Assembly: GCA_019054805.1 (NCBI GenBank)
Contig: JAHQIY010000027.1
Location: 434,001-498,000, forward strand
Direction of reading: 5' to 3'
Source: Brachionus manjavacas
Lineage: Eukaryota; Rotifera; Eurotatoria; Ploima; Brachionidae
DNA: 64,000 bases
Both the position numbers and the translations under genes were made by a program. Every line of letters begins with the position of its first letter. Position 1 is the first letter of the stretch. The notes below the pieces were generated by a model. The model did no database searches, was not told the origin of the DNA, and saw nothing but the letters and a program-made list of their open reading frames with translations. Positions 1-10,861 of this stretch are shown here, in pieces.

Positions 1-1040
1 GCTTCAAATCGTTTCGCAATCCAAACATCAAGTTTTGCTTTGAAACTGTTTGTATTCCTTGAGTAGATAATTTCTTCCGGTAGTTTATTCCAATCATTGA
101 CAACCCTGTTAATAAAAAAGTTAAATCTAGGAAAACAACTCCTAACTTGCTCTCGTGTAAGGTTCTGCCTGTGTCTTATCAACTCATATCTTCGATTTTT
201 CATCTTGGTGTTTAAACTATAATTGATCCCGTTGGTAAAATTCACAATCTCTATACCATTAACTATCTTAAACATTTGAATCAAATCGCCACATACTCTT
301 CTTGTTTTCAAGTCGGTTAATTTTAACTTTGATAGTCGTTCCGAGCAGTCTAAATGACTCAGTTCATGAACTAGTCAAGACGCTCTTCTTTGTACTTTTT
401 CCAGCACATTCACATCTTTTTCAAAATAAGGACACCAAGAGCTAATCGCGTATTATAAGTGCGGTCTGACAAGTGAACAGTATAGTAACCTAATCAACTC
501 GAGCGTAGGAAATTTAAACAATATTCTTATCATTCCTAATAAACGATTTGCTTTCGATGTTTCGTTTTTTACCTGAGTGTCCCATTTCAAATCATCTTGA
601 ATGTAAATTCCTAAGTCCCTTTCACAATCCGACTTATTTAGTGCCTTTAGTAAATTTACTTTATTGAGTAAATTGGGTAATTAAATTTTTTGTTGCTGCA
701 ACGTATGAAGAACTTTTCACTTTTCAACATTAAGCTGGGTAGACCAATCTTTAGAGCATTTGCAGACTTTATCAATGTCGTTTTGAAGCTCAAGGACTGA
801 ATCAAAATTTTTTATTAATGATAAAATCTTTGTATCATCAGCATATGCTTCACAACTATTTGAAATGATCTCTAGCATATCGTTAATGTAGATGACAAAA
901 AGAAGAGGACCTAAAACCGAGCCCTGTAAAACCCCACTTTTAACACCAATCCAGCTAGAACTCGCATCACCAAGAACGACTCTTTGTGACCTTCCAGTTA
1001 GAAATGAACGAATCCACTCAACAATTCTTTGTAATAGGAT
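1..1040 (-). mobile_element. CR1-like LINE fragment, RT and C-terminal part
   Basis: Minus-strand translation gives an RT core with the palm motif YADDTK near 830-850 and the preceding block LQGSVLGPLLFVIYINDML at about 875-930. Further downstream come the typical LINE C-terminus blocks 'RVCGDLIQMFKIVNGIE' (about 250-300) and 'FFINRVVNDWNKLPEEI' (about 65-115). Several stops and shifts interrupt it, so it is a pseudogene. The 5' end is truncated near 1040 and the 3' end leaves the window. Confidence 0.85.
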
Positions 1041-1701
1041 CTATTTTTTTTGTGAAAAGGGTTCATTTTCAAAGGGTATTGATTACTCAATTATATTTTT
1101 ATTTTAAAACTAAAAAAATTATTGTTTTTACCTTTTTGTGTAATGTCAGATTTTTTAAGTAATGACATTTATAAAAGTTTTTTTTGCGTATTTTTCATTA
1201 AATGCATCATAAACAGTTTCATTCAAACTCAAAAAGATTCTGAAGGAAAGAAAAGGGACGACTGAAAATTTGTCAGTTTGTACAGTTTTTGACGAGCTTT
1301 CAGAATCTGAGTCGATTTTAGTTTTAAAAAATAATGGAAGGCCTCAAAACTCAAATTTAAATTCTAAAAAAGTGGATTTTTCGTATTATTATGTGTTACT
1401 TGACAAAAAAATAAATATAATAATTATGATAATATTATATTATTGTAGCTTATAGTCTCAGCTATCTATAAAGAGGTTGAATATAAAATCGAGCTTTTGT
1501 AATAATTAGCCAAATGATTTTGAATACTCTTAACTTTTTTAAGTTGGTCAATTTCCGGTCCTTAGTACCCAAAAAGGAAACAATTTAAAAGTTTAAATCA
1601 AGCGCTCTCCAATGTATTTTTGGACTTAAAATTCAAATATCATATTGTTTTTTTTTAAAATATGAAAAATCAAAGTTCGATTTTCAGGATCAAAATGTCT
1701 T
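1041..1701. other. AT-rich stretch, no gene recognised
   Basis: AT-rich. A short plus-strand open stretch near 1230-1455 contains an NNGRPQNS-like segment, but there is no further support for a gene. Confidence 0.5.
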
Positions 1702-1705
1702 TTAA

Positions 1706-2361
1706 CACTCAAATGACCAGCGTGTCATTTTTTACAAGGTTATTTTGCCTAAAAACTCTTGCAATTTTTCCTATGATTTATATTTTTTGATTAATCTAAT
1801 TAACTTGATATTTGAAAACAAAAAAAGTGAAATTTGAAAAAAAATTAAAATTTTTCTGCAAAAAAACGTTCTTTGAGTTCCTCAAATACTCCAAATTCAT
1901 TAAAAAAAGCCAATTTAGATTCAAGAAAAAAATGTCAAGTACGATTATGCAAAGAAAATAAAACAAATATTACCTGTACATTTTGTACAAAGCCAACATG
2001 AGGGGTTTGTCTTCATGAGCAGAAGGTCGAGGTTGTTTGTAAAATATGCCATGATAATGGCAAAAAACTATAATTTTTTTTTAATTTTCATTCTTTTTAA
2101 ATTAAATTTTATTTTCTATTCAATTTGAATTATTACAAAACTAAAAGATTTTTTTGATCATTTGACTATTTTGCATTCAAATTTTCATCTGACTATTTTT
2201 TTATTCAATAATTTAAATAAAAAAAATAAATTTTCTTAACAATTTATCAAAAAAAATTGCTATTTTTTAATTTTTCCGCTCTTTTATATTGAAAATTTAA
2301 AATCGTGTCAAAAATGACACGGTGGTAATTTAAAGTAAAAAAATTTTTATTCATTTGAGTG
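1706..2361 (+). mobile_element. piggyBac-type deletion derivative with TTAA duplications
   Basis: The ends are inverted (CACTCAAATGA at 1706, TCATTTGAGTG ending at 2361) and directly flanked by TTAA on both sides (1702-1705, 2362-2365), the piggyBac target duplication. A second inverted pair lies just inside (GTGTCATTTTT near 1722, AAAAATGACAC near 2312). The interior at about 1930-2065 translates to a cysteine-rich remnant like the piggyBac C-terminal zinc domain: CRLC, CTFC, one stop, then CLHE and CKIC. The transposase core is missing, so the copy is non-autonomous. Confidence 0.72.
1930..2065 (+). pseudogene. piggyBac transposase C-terminal Cys-rich domain remnant
   Basis: The reading contains CRLC, a spacer with a threonine-rich turn, CTFC, an in-frame TGA, then CLHE and CKIC. 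This spacing resembles the cysteine-rich DNA-binding domain at the end of piggyBac transposases. It lies between TTAA-flanked TIRs, which supports the reading. The catalytic DDD core is absent. Confidence 0.6.
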
Positions 2362-2365
2362 TTAA

Positions 2366-4032
2366 ATGAATAGAAACAAGAAAAAAGAGAAGCAGAGAGA
2401 GAGTTGATTTGGTTTTATTTTAAGTTTAGATTCTTTTGTATTTTACATTATTGGGAAATATTTTAATAAACTCAATAAAGTGTAGATTTACATTATTAAT
2501 TTTTCTTTGTATAAATAGAGAAAAATTTAATCAAGATCATTTAGTGAAAAATGACTGATAAATTTTGAAAAAAAGAGAGAAAATGTTAATTCATCAAAAG
2601 AATTGGACCCCATAAAGTTTATTGCTATTCTTCAGATTATATGGTCTGTTTAGAGATTCGTTAACAATAAGTTGAGTTTTGAGTTAAAGGAGCGATTCTG
2701 AGTTTTTAAAAATCCCTTTAGAATAACAGCAAAGCTTAATGATCAGCCTATGTTGAAATCCGTAAAAACCTAGAATTTCAAGTTTATTATTAACTGTATT
2801 GAAATCGATAGAATAATTAACTTTAGTGTTGAAATGGATCAATTTGAAAAGTGAAATATAAAAGATGAAAATTGAAGCAAATTGAAGTTCATGATCAAAT
2901 GTAGATTTCAAAAGAAAATTTTTAGTTTTCGATTAAAAAAAAGGTATTTTTATCAGTTTTTTAAATAATAAATGGCTAAACTTTATTAAACATCATTTGT
3001 CTAATCTTAAATTGGGAAGAAAATTATATGAATTTTTATCTGAAGTAAAATAAAATCTTACTCAATATTTTTAAATTTTGCAATACAAAATTTAACTTGG
3101 TTCCGCTGTATAAATTTTAGTTAATTTTAAAATATCATTTAAAGCCATATTTTGGATGCCCTAATGTTGATTTTAAATTTGTCTTTAAAATTTTCAAATA
3201 AAGGTTTAAGAAAAATCAATTACAGATCAATTAGAAAAAAAAGATTTTATTTTTTTCTAATTAAAATAATAAACATTTTGTGTTTAGTTAGAAAAAATTT
3301 TTAAAAGTTTATTATGTTATTTTTTATAAAGATTCTAGTCTATTAAATTTTGATCATGTGATCAAGTTCATGAGCCTTGAGTAGCCAAAGATTGAATGGC
3401 TGGTTTAGAGAAATAGATGACAAGTGATAAACAATAGTCACAGTGGTGCAAGATGAAAGTTTAATAAATTGTATTTTAGTTGGTTTGGACAGGAAGAAAG
3501 AAAAAACACATTCTGGCAGATATTTATATGCTCATTCCAAAAAATATAATTAACTTTTGGGTATATCTGGAAAGTTATTAAGGTGTTTTGGGATGTTTAA
3601 AATTTTTTTTTTCGAAATTTAGCGGTGTTTATAATTTTTTTTAGATGAAAATGGGCGTACAGCAAAATTCAGATAATTAGGAATAAATGAATTTCCAAAA
3701 AATTTTTAACTCTTATAAAAATTTTGGTGTTTACATCCGGTGTTGTTTTATCACAATCGTGATGGATGTAGGTTTTTTACATAAATCTTATTCACCCAGA
3801 AAAACTAAAAAAATATTTTTAAATTTTTAACTTAATTTTAAATTCAATCATTAATATATTTTTAATTTTCTTTTTAAAAAAAAATTGTAACTCAGTTTAT
3901 TTTGTAAATGTTTTTTTAAAACTATTTTGATAGCTTATCTTTTAGATACAATAAGCAAATTTTAATCTTAAAATTGCCACCATTATTCACGGCTAAATTT
4001 TTAGGTTCTTCTTTGGTGAGTCGTGCCATTAT
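2366..4032. other. AT-rich intergenic sequence
   Basis: No coding sequence recognised. It holds small palindromes such as GATCATGTGATC near 3350 and an ACATCC/GGATGT pair at about 3733-3770. A 75-codon minus-strand opening at 2684-2911 has no recognisable features and is probably chance. Confidence 0.5.
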
Positions 4033-4830
4033 TCAGTAAATAACAAAAAAATTCTCACCATTTTCTCTACATTTTTCCACATAGTCCTTAGGTATTAGCC
4101 ATTCTAATTCTGAATTTTTAAAATTCGGATCTATTACCTTGGACTTATCTCTTAAAAGAGTTTCCTGATGTATCTGAAATGACTCAGGCTTGACGCGACA
4201 CTGAAGGACAGTCTGAATATAGAAACCTCTAGTTTTTGATTTTTTTACCTCAGCATAACGCGGATTTCCGCAGTATTCAATTGAAGGACTAAAGTAATAG
4301 CCATTACCAAAAACTGCACAGTGCTTTCCATTTGTTCTTTCCGATGGCCTAAGGCCTTCATTCAGAATGTTAAGAACGTTTTTTGAAGCAGTTCCGTGAT
4401 AAGCAACCGGCCAGTCTTCGTATAATTTAAAGTTATTAATAAGCAATGAATATCTTCGCCAACCATTAGGACAGAAATAAGGATGTTCGCTGTATTTCAG
4501 AGGTTTTGTGTAAAAGGTACGCTGAAACTGGTCTAGTTCGGGCTCTTCATCATCTTTTAAAAATATTTTCCCGTAAATTCTGTTAAACCTTTGATTGAAC
4601 CTAATAAATGTTTTTTCAATGTCGTGTCTTATTGACGCATAATTAATCAACTCTCTTATCTCAGGTGTAATTTTATCAGCAGGAAGATTTCTTTCAATTA
4701 ATTGAGTCAACTCTGTAGTTGAGCCTGGATTATTCAAACATAAAGCAGTGACCCAAACTGGTAAATCTGCATTAACTTTGCCATCAATATCATTCTTTAT
4801 ATTTTCAACTAGTTCTCCGAATAAATTCAT
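4033..4830 (-). CDS. Single-exon protein with ADP-ribosyltransferase (PARP-fold)-like domain
   Basis: The 265-residue reading starts at an ATG (4830) and ends at TGA, with no introns. The C-terminal half looks like the ART/PARP catalytic fold: residues 142-147 (VAYHGT) hold a candidate nicotinamide-site histidine H145; residues 172-183 (a GNGYYFSPS-type strand) hold a candidate tyrosine Y178/Y179; residues 239-244 (NSELEW) hold candidate glutamates E241/E243. An H-Y-E triad is what active PARP-type enzymes use. The N-terminal 110 residues have no recognised domain. There is no signal peptide or membrane segment. Similar YHGT...SPSIEY proteins form expanded families in some invertebrates and fungi, which I recall only as a pattern. 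The intact frame and varied codons suggest a working gene. Substrate and pathway are unknown. It could be an inactive ART fold. Confidence 0.72.
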   Translation of the reverse strand: MNLFGELVENIKNDIDGKVNADLPVWVTALCLNNPGSTTELTQLIERNLPADKITPEIRELINYASIRHDIEKTFIRFNQRFNRIYGKIFLKDDEEPELDQFQRTFYTKPLKYSEHPYFCPNGWRRYSLLINNFKLYEDWPVAYHGTASKNVLNILNEGLRPSERTNGKHCAVFGNGYYFSPSIEYCGNPRYAEVKKSKTRGFYIQTVLQCRVKPESFQIHQETLLRDKSKVIDPNFKNSELEWLIPKDYVEKCRENGENFFVIY

Positions 4831-5189
4831 TGCCTTTAAAGATAATTAAAAAGAGAATACTTTTGGTATGGTTACCTAAAATTAAATTAATTATCTTGAA
4901 TTGATAAGAATATAAAAATTTAAAAAAAGAGAACATGGTATTTAAGAATTTAAAATTATAAACATTTTCTTTATCTCATTTTTTTCCTTTTCGATTTTTC
5001 TTTTATTTTAAGATGTGTTTTCTAAAAAAATAATAATGATATATTCGAATAGCAAAGCATATTTTTATCTACTTTAGCAAAATAATTTTGCAGACTAAAA
5101 ATAAGTTCATATAAAATTTTAAAAGTAAATAATTAAAAATGTTATTTATTTGTTTTTCTGTAATATATTTAAGATTTAAAAAATTAATA
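4831..5189. other. AT-rich sequence upstream of the ART-like gene
   Basis: Contains the presumed promoter side of the minus-strand gene ending at 4830. No recognisable core promoter element stands out from the AT-rich background. Confidence 0.4.
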
Positions 5190-5445
5190 TAGTTTGCGGA
5201 ACAGTATCAAATGCTTTAATAAAATCTATCAGAAACACATCAACGTGAATATTTTCGTCTAGACTCATTGAGATGAAATCTAGAGTTTCCAGAAGATTAG
5301 ATGTACATGATTTTTTCTTGACATATCCATGCTGTACTATAAATATAATATTATTCTAATAACGAAAATCTTCCGTTTTGGTTCTTATTATGCTTTCTAT
5401 AATTTGGCACGGAATTGAAGTTAAAGGTTTTTGTAGTCATTGCGT
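5190..5445 (-). mobile_element. CR1-like LINE RT fragment
   Basis: On the minus strand, broken by frame changes, are the RT blocks 'SIPCQIIESII', 'QHGYVKKKSCTSNLLETLD' and 'VFLIDFIKAFDTVP'. These are the fingers/palm-A region of non-LTR reverse transcriptases. It is truncated at both ends. Confidence 0.75.
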
Positions 5446-5539
5446 TTTACACATGACTACAAAACTCTATAATTATATTCTTAATTCGATATTGTTTATT
5501 TTTTTGGGAATGGTTTTTTAAAAAGAGAAACCAGATCTT

Positions 5540-5770
5540 ATGGTAATCTGTAAATTAATGTCAAATGATTCTAATGTCAAAAATTTAATGTCAAAAAAAA
5601 TAATGCCAAAATATTTTATAGTCAAAAAATATTTTAAGAAAATAATGCTAAATAGATTTATTGCTAATTTAGAAAATAAGAAAATAGTGTCAAAAAAATT
5701 TAATGTTGAAGTAATCTACTGCTAATTAAAAAAATGCCAATTATAAAATCAATTATAATAAAAAAAAAAG
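5540..5770. repeat. Array of TAATGTCAAAA-type short repeats, probable MULE terminal region
   Basis: Degenerate copies of (T)TTAATGTCAAAA/AATGCCAAAA are repeated about ten times. The same motif forms the inverted end arrays of the element at 28965-29620. It lies just beyond the coding end of the MULE at 5776-7690, so it is probably that transposon's subterminal repeat region. Confidence 0.5.
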
Positions 5771-5775
5771 AAATT

Positions 5776-6174
5776 CTAGAGATAACTCTGAGTCTCGCCG
5801 TATTTGTTTAGAAACTCAGATGCTAATTGAACTTCCACTTTTTCAGCAACTTTTTTGCGTAAAATAAACATTGCAGTGTCTCGATCCTTTTTCGAAATAC
5901 GTTTTCTTGATTCGCTCCCACTGGATCTCCACATGCGTTTTACCTCTTCTTCCATATCCTTCGAGGTAATAGCAGCTGTGTATTCATCTGTTAATTGTTT
6001 TTTTCGCTCTTCTTCAGCTTTCTTTGCGGTTGACATGGCATCTAAAGTTTCATGGTTCATCAAAGAACGAATATAGTTGAAATGCGGCTCCTCTGGATCT
6101 TCGGCTAACGTATCTAGAAATTGTGCTATACTTGGAGTAGATCTAGTTTGGCAATTTTCAGCCTGAACATTCAT
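5776..6174 (-). CDS. Charged unknown protein downstream of the MULE transposase
   Basis: A 132-residue ATG-started reading in the same frame as the 6193-6408 segment, separated from it by one TAA. It is rich in Lys, Glu and Arg, with a likely helical stretch at residues 50-80 and a KRISKKDRD basic patch near residue 92. No domain recognised. It may be the C-terminal part of the MULE protein cut off by a stop, or a second MULE product. The codons look coding rather than random. Confidence 0.5.
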   Translation of the reverse strand: MNVQAENCQTRSTPSIAQFLDTLAEDPEEPHFNYIRSLMNHETLDAMSTAKKAEEERKKQLTDEYTAAITSKDMEEEVKRMWRSSGSESRKRISKKDRDTAMFILRKKVAEKVEVQLASEFLNKYGETQSYL

Positions 6175-6192
6175 TTGGTTTGATTGCCAAGT

Positions 6193-7690
6193 TTAATCCG
6201 GGAGATCATGAATGGTTTCTAGTTGAGCATACACAATCTCTTGATCATGGTTTCCACATTCTTGTTCTTCGCTAGATTGTTCAATGGTTTTGTCTTCATC
6301 GTTTTCAATTGCTCCTTCAGAATCAAACCAATACTCGCATGGATACTGAATTAACTGACAAAGTGCCAGCAAATAGTCATCAATGTTGTTTGAATCTTTA
6401 TATCGCACTTTGATTAACTCAAAAACCCAACTCTTTGTGTTTGTTTTTTTTTGACATCTCCTGAACTTTCTGGCCTAGTTGGATGCGAGTATAATCTACC
6501 AATGAACAGTCTTGTTGAACTTTCAGGTGTTTGATCAGCACAAAAATATTCGGATGATAACTAGTTATCATTTTGTTAAGACCCGAATGGAAACCCTCGA
6601 TACGATTATTTGTGCGTACATTTGAGTTTTGATGATTCCACTCTGAAATGTTCGTATTTTTAATCCACTGGCGTTCAAAATATTTATAAAGGTTGTCACA
6701 TTTTGTATCGTTTGGCATGTAGGATTTTATTTTTTGGAATCCTTCTACAACTTTATCTAGCGGCAAGAGCGAGAGAGCTCCTAATAAATTAACAAATTCT
6801 CTATATTCATCTTTGTGATAGTGCTGTTTTAAACCAAATTTTACTGCATTTCTAAAAACAGCTTGACGAAAGTGGAACCAACAACCTTTCAGAATCACAT
6901 TAGGAAAGTGAAACTTTATTGCGTTAATGCTTGCAATTTCAAAATCGGCCATTACTTTCACTGGATTCAATGTGAAATTTTTCTCAATCGCAAGATCTTT
7001 AATAAATCCAAATGCTTCTCGGTAAGTTTTTACGTCCTTAAGAGAAGCTAAAATGTAAGCACATGGTATCGTGGTGTACTCGATTGAACCTTTTATTGCT
7101 ACGTGAATTGTAAATAGCTGAGTGAGTTGAATAGGCGATGCTTTAAAAGTGCCATCCATGAACCACTCATCACTATCGCTCATTATTTTTAAGCATTGGT
7201 CGTCCAGAAAAATAATAATTCTTTTATCTGGACTTTTGTTGTCATACCTCAAAAATTGATTTTTGTCAGTTGTAAGTGAATACTCACCTTCAATTACAAG
7301 CTCAGCAAAGACATTTGGAATAGAAGGAAATTTTTTTCCTCTTTTTTTATGGAGAGTGTTAGCAATTCTTTTTAATGGGGGTAAGTTGGCCGCAATCATT
7401 CTTTTTGGAACATTTTGTTCTACCAATTTACTTTGAGTATTGTTATAACATTTTTGTATTGATTTTGTTATATCTGCTGTTACCTCTTTTTTTAGATCTT
7501 GAGTTGACTTGAGTAAAATGATTTCGGAGTCTGTCAACGAATCATGGTAATGCTTTCCAATTTGCTTCACTACTTTGTTCTGTTTAATACGAATGCTGGC
7601 AAAGCAATTGGTTTCACTACAAACATATCTTGTTGAAGAGTCTTTATTGTCAGTTCTCCACCAATATCGAAAATTTTTAAAATATAATTA
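6193..7690 (-). pseudogene. MULE transposase with N-terminal FLYWCH zinc finger, frameshifted
   Basis: The main frame (6419-7570 and open upstream to about 7687) carries, in order, a FLYWCH-type zinc finger (FRYWWRTD, YVCSETNCFA, KHYHD; W/C/C/H-x-H ligands at about 7557-7690) and a MULE DDE transposase domain. Numbering from the GTG codon at 7570, the catalytic candidates are D139 (FMDGTFKASP), D209 (VMADFEIAS) and E325 (NNRIEGFH), with C230 and H233 in GCWFHF. The frame ends with a stop at 6419, but the neighbouring frame continues the protein smoothly (ELIKVRYKDSNN) to 6193, so a one-base indel has occurred. An in-frame stop near 7687 removes the start of the FLYWCH finger, or an upstream exon exists that I cannot place. 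Probably inactive or recently active. Confidence 0.8.
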
Positions 7691-8082
7691 TGGGATGAAA
7701 GTTTTTTATATTATCGATACCGAAATTACTGGTAATATATATAATATCTTGATTCATTTTTAGATATAATGTAAATAAATAGAATCGAATAGAATGGTTT
7801 ACTTATTTTTTTTTTTTTTTTTTTATTTGTTTTCTGTACCGAGCTAGAGCTCCTTCAGAATAAGTTAAAAATTAAAAAAATAAAATAAAAATGAAATAAA
7901 ATAAAATAAAGATAAAATTAATGTTAATAAAATAAGATAAAAAAAAAAAAAAAAAGAATTAAAAAAAAGTAAATAAGCTAAATAAATGAAAATTAAGAAT
8001 ATATAAAATTGGAAAAGATTGTTACATGTGGCTCATGTTTAAATAGTTCAAGTTTCAGGAAAAAAAGAAGAAATTGAAGGTA

Positions 8083-9760
8083 TCAATTACACAATGGAGT
8101 TGGGTAGTCAATATATCTTGATTCGAAACCTTCTTTGTATTCCTTCACCAGTCTTACAACCAATGGAATAGAATGACTCAGTCCTGCCCCAACATATCTC
8201 TCACTCAATTCAAAAAGCCGATTCGAGACTGTTAGTAATTTTAGTTTATTAAAAGCCTCATGATGTACGATGTTGGAAGGAGTATCATATTTTAACTTAA
8301 GAATAGATCTGACTGCTGTATTCTGAATTGCTTGTAGTTTTTTGATTTTATTTTCTGAAAATGAATTCAAGCGAGGAAAAGAATAGTCTAAAATTGATCC
8401 GACTAAAGATTTATATAGATTTCCTAGTGTGTTCAGATTAAGACCTCATTTTTTGTTTGACAATATCTTAATAATATTTAGCCTTTTGCTGCAGCGTTCT
8501 TTGATTTCGTCTACCAGTACATTAAAGTTTAACTTAGAATCAAATTTAATTCCAAGAAACTTGATTTCTTTTTGGCTCAGTATTCTGTTTCCATAAATTT
8601 TAAAGTTTAGATTATCACTCTCTTTTTTGTACCTAGAAAAGACTACTGAACACAACTTTTCAACCGATATCTTCATTTTCCACTTAATAAGCCATTGTTC
8701 TAATTCGTTGAGGTATTTATTGATCTTATTTTCTAGGTTCCCTTTTTTGTTATAAATGAAGAATGTAACTAGATCATCTGCAAAAAGCAGAGAGTATTCA
8801 TTATTTGTTTTGTTTCTTTTAGGGATGTCATTAATATATATACTAAATAAAAGAGGACTAATTATTGAGCCTTGAGGAACACCTGCAGTTATTTGATATT
8901 CTTCGCTCTAATGGTCATTCACATTTACCTTAAATGTCCTAGAGTCTAAAAAGGATTTTATCCAGTTAGTCAAGTAATGAGGTGGATTTATTTTAATCAA
9001 TTTAAAAAGTAAACCTTCATGCCAAACCCTATCAAAGGCTTTTGAAATATCAAAAAAAAGGCCGCAAACTCTTTTTTTTCTATTAAATGATTCCACAATT
9101 TTTTGAATTAAGAAGAAAAGATTATCTGCTGTTCGCCGGTGTTTCCTAAATCCAGATTGCTCCTGGATAAGGAGTGAATTTTGCTCTAAAAATTGTATAA
9201 TCTTGAATATACTATGCGTTCCAGTAGCTTTACTAAACAACTCGTTATACTAATTGGTCTATAATTTAAAGGATCGTGTAAACTAGAGGCCTTTTTTGAA
9301 TCATAGTAATGTAAGATGTTTTCCACGCTTTCGGGACTCTACCTTCTCGAAGAGTTAAATTAAAAAGTTCTATGATTTCTATAAATGAATTTCTAGGTAA
9401 GTTTTTTAACATTAAATTATGAATTTGGTCAGGTCCTGATGCCGCTTCATTTTTTAATCTCTTTAAAGCCATAATTAATTCATTTAAGCATATTGGATCA
9501 TTAAAATTAGCCTGGTTATAATTCCTAAAGAAGACAAAGTTAGAATTTAGAATTTCGATATCTTTCTCAGTATCAATTAAATCAGAATTAGGACTAAATA
9601 TTGACGATAAGAGTTCTCCAAAGCATTTTCCCTTTTCTTCATTAGTTTTGAATTCCCTTTCATTTAAAATCAATTTAGGAATTAAATTTGATCCTTTTTT
9701 TGTTCTAAATTTATTTATTTTTTTCCAAAAAGGTCTACTTGTCAGTGGGTTTTTTCCCAT
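8083..9760 (-). pseudogene. Family A ORF2, reverse transcriptase part, broken by frameshifts
   Basis: Four consecutive pieces in different frames (9760-9266, 9240-8908, 8676-8446, 8370-8083) cover the RT from the KINKFRTKKG linker to the C-terminus. Visible blocks are 'LKNEAASGPDQIHNLMLK', 'QSGFRKHRRTADNL', 'GLFFDISKAFDRVWHEG' and the catalytic FADD at 8772-8783. The end reads DYPTPLCN. Intact homologues of each break exist in other copies (for example 16824-17864), which shows the breaks are mutations. RT activity of this copy is lost. Confidence 0.85.
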
Positions 9761-9802
9761 CTTCTCAATAAAATCAAACCAATTTTGATTCCAGAATTTT
9801 TT

Positions 9803-10861
9803 TTAAGAGGCCTTTAACTCAGATGTAAGTTGATTAAATTTTTGCTTGAGCTTTTGACAGCGAGTTTTCTGGTAATTTCTTCTTACTTTCCTACGTTCTT
9901 TTATCAGAATAACAATGTTCGGGGGAAGAATAGTTTTGTAGATTTTCTGAGAAAGATATGGAATGCTTTTATGTGAAGCAGAAATAATTTTTTCTGTTAT
10001 TTTATCATTTAGTTGATCTATTGTGAGGGAACTTTCAGTGACATTCACTATTTGAGAATTTAAAATCTCGCTGAATAATTGCCAGTTTGCTTTCTTATAG
10101 TTAAGCCTTTTAGCTGCTGATTTATTTTCTAATTGATAGCCCATAGAAATCGATGCTTCGATTGGGAAATGGTCACTAGTCATATCTTGACTATTTAAGA
10201 CACTAAAGTCGGTAATTTTGTCAATCAATGAAGATGAAACTAAAAAAAGGTCAAGAATTTCAAAGTAATTCTTATTAAAAATATTGAAAGTAGGATGCTT
10301 ATCATTGATTACTGAAAAGTCTAGCTCGTTGATTATTCTTTCTAATATTATCCCGTTTTCATTTTCCCCTACGCAGCCTATTTGCTTTGTTCTAGCGTTT
10401 AGATCACCACCTAAAATGTAGTTTCTACATGTTTTATTTACTGTTTTAAAAAACTCAAAGTTCAGAAGCAGATTAGGTGGATTATAAAGACTAAATACAA
10501 ACAGTTCATTATTCTTTCCTAAGTTCATTTTTATACAAAGGAGTTCGGAATTGAATTCCTCGTAAGAAAAATCTTGTATAAATTCGATTCCTTCTTTAAT
10601 TAAAATAGCTACTCCTCCTCCGTACTTGTTGCGTGGTTTTGTTAAGAACTGATAATTTTGAAAATCAAGATAAATATTTGCCTCACTCAAATCTATCTTT
10701 AATTCATTGAGCAAAACAATGTCGGGACATTTTTGAGCTAAAAAATTGTCTAAGAGATGAACCCTACTAGGTAAATGAAGACAATTCCAGTGTGTAATTA
10801 CTAACCTTGTTTTATTAAGAGGTTTTGTTCTTAAAGTTGATTTATTTAGCTTCTTGTTCAT
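9803..10861 (-). CDS. Family A ORF2 N-terminal part: AP-like endonuclease
   Basis: 352 residues from an ATG that overlaps the ORF1 stop. This is an exonuclease III/AP-endonuclease-like domain that would nick target DNA for target-primed reverse transcription. Candidate active-site residues are N26 (THWNCLHL), E53 (LLNELK), D153 and N155 (LGGDLNART), D204 (EILDLFLV), and D230-H231 (TSDHFPIE). The order and spacing match APE-type LINE endonucleases. The frame ends in an A-run (SELKAS then stop) just where family members continue SLKEFWNQNW, so the stop reflects a one-base indel and the RT should follow. Confidence 0.85.
   Translation of the reverse strand: MNKKLNKSTLRTKPLNKTRLVITHWNCLHLPSRVHLLDNFLAQKCPDIVLLNELKIDLSEANIYLDFQNYQFLTKPRNKYGGGVAILIKEGIEFIQDFSYEEFNSELLCIKMNLGKNNELFVFSLYNPPNLLLNFEFFKTVNKTCRNYILGGDLNARTKQIGCVGENENGIILERIINELDFSVINDKHPTFNIFNKNYFEILDLFLVSSSLIDKITDFSVLNSQDMTSDHFPIEASISMGYQLENKSAAKRLNYKKANWQLFSEILNSQIVNVTESSLTIDQLNDKITEKIISASHKSIPYLSQKIYKTILPPNIVILIKERRKVRRNYQKTRCQKLKQKFNQLTSELKAS

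Noticed and set aside
2684..2911. 75-codon minus-strand frame as a gene
   Set aside because: Low-complexity composition in AT-rich DNA, with no motif or neighbour support.
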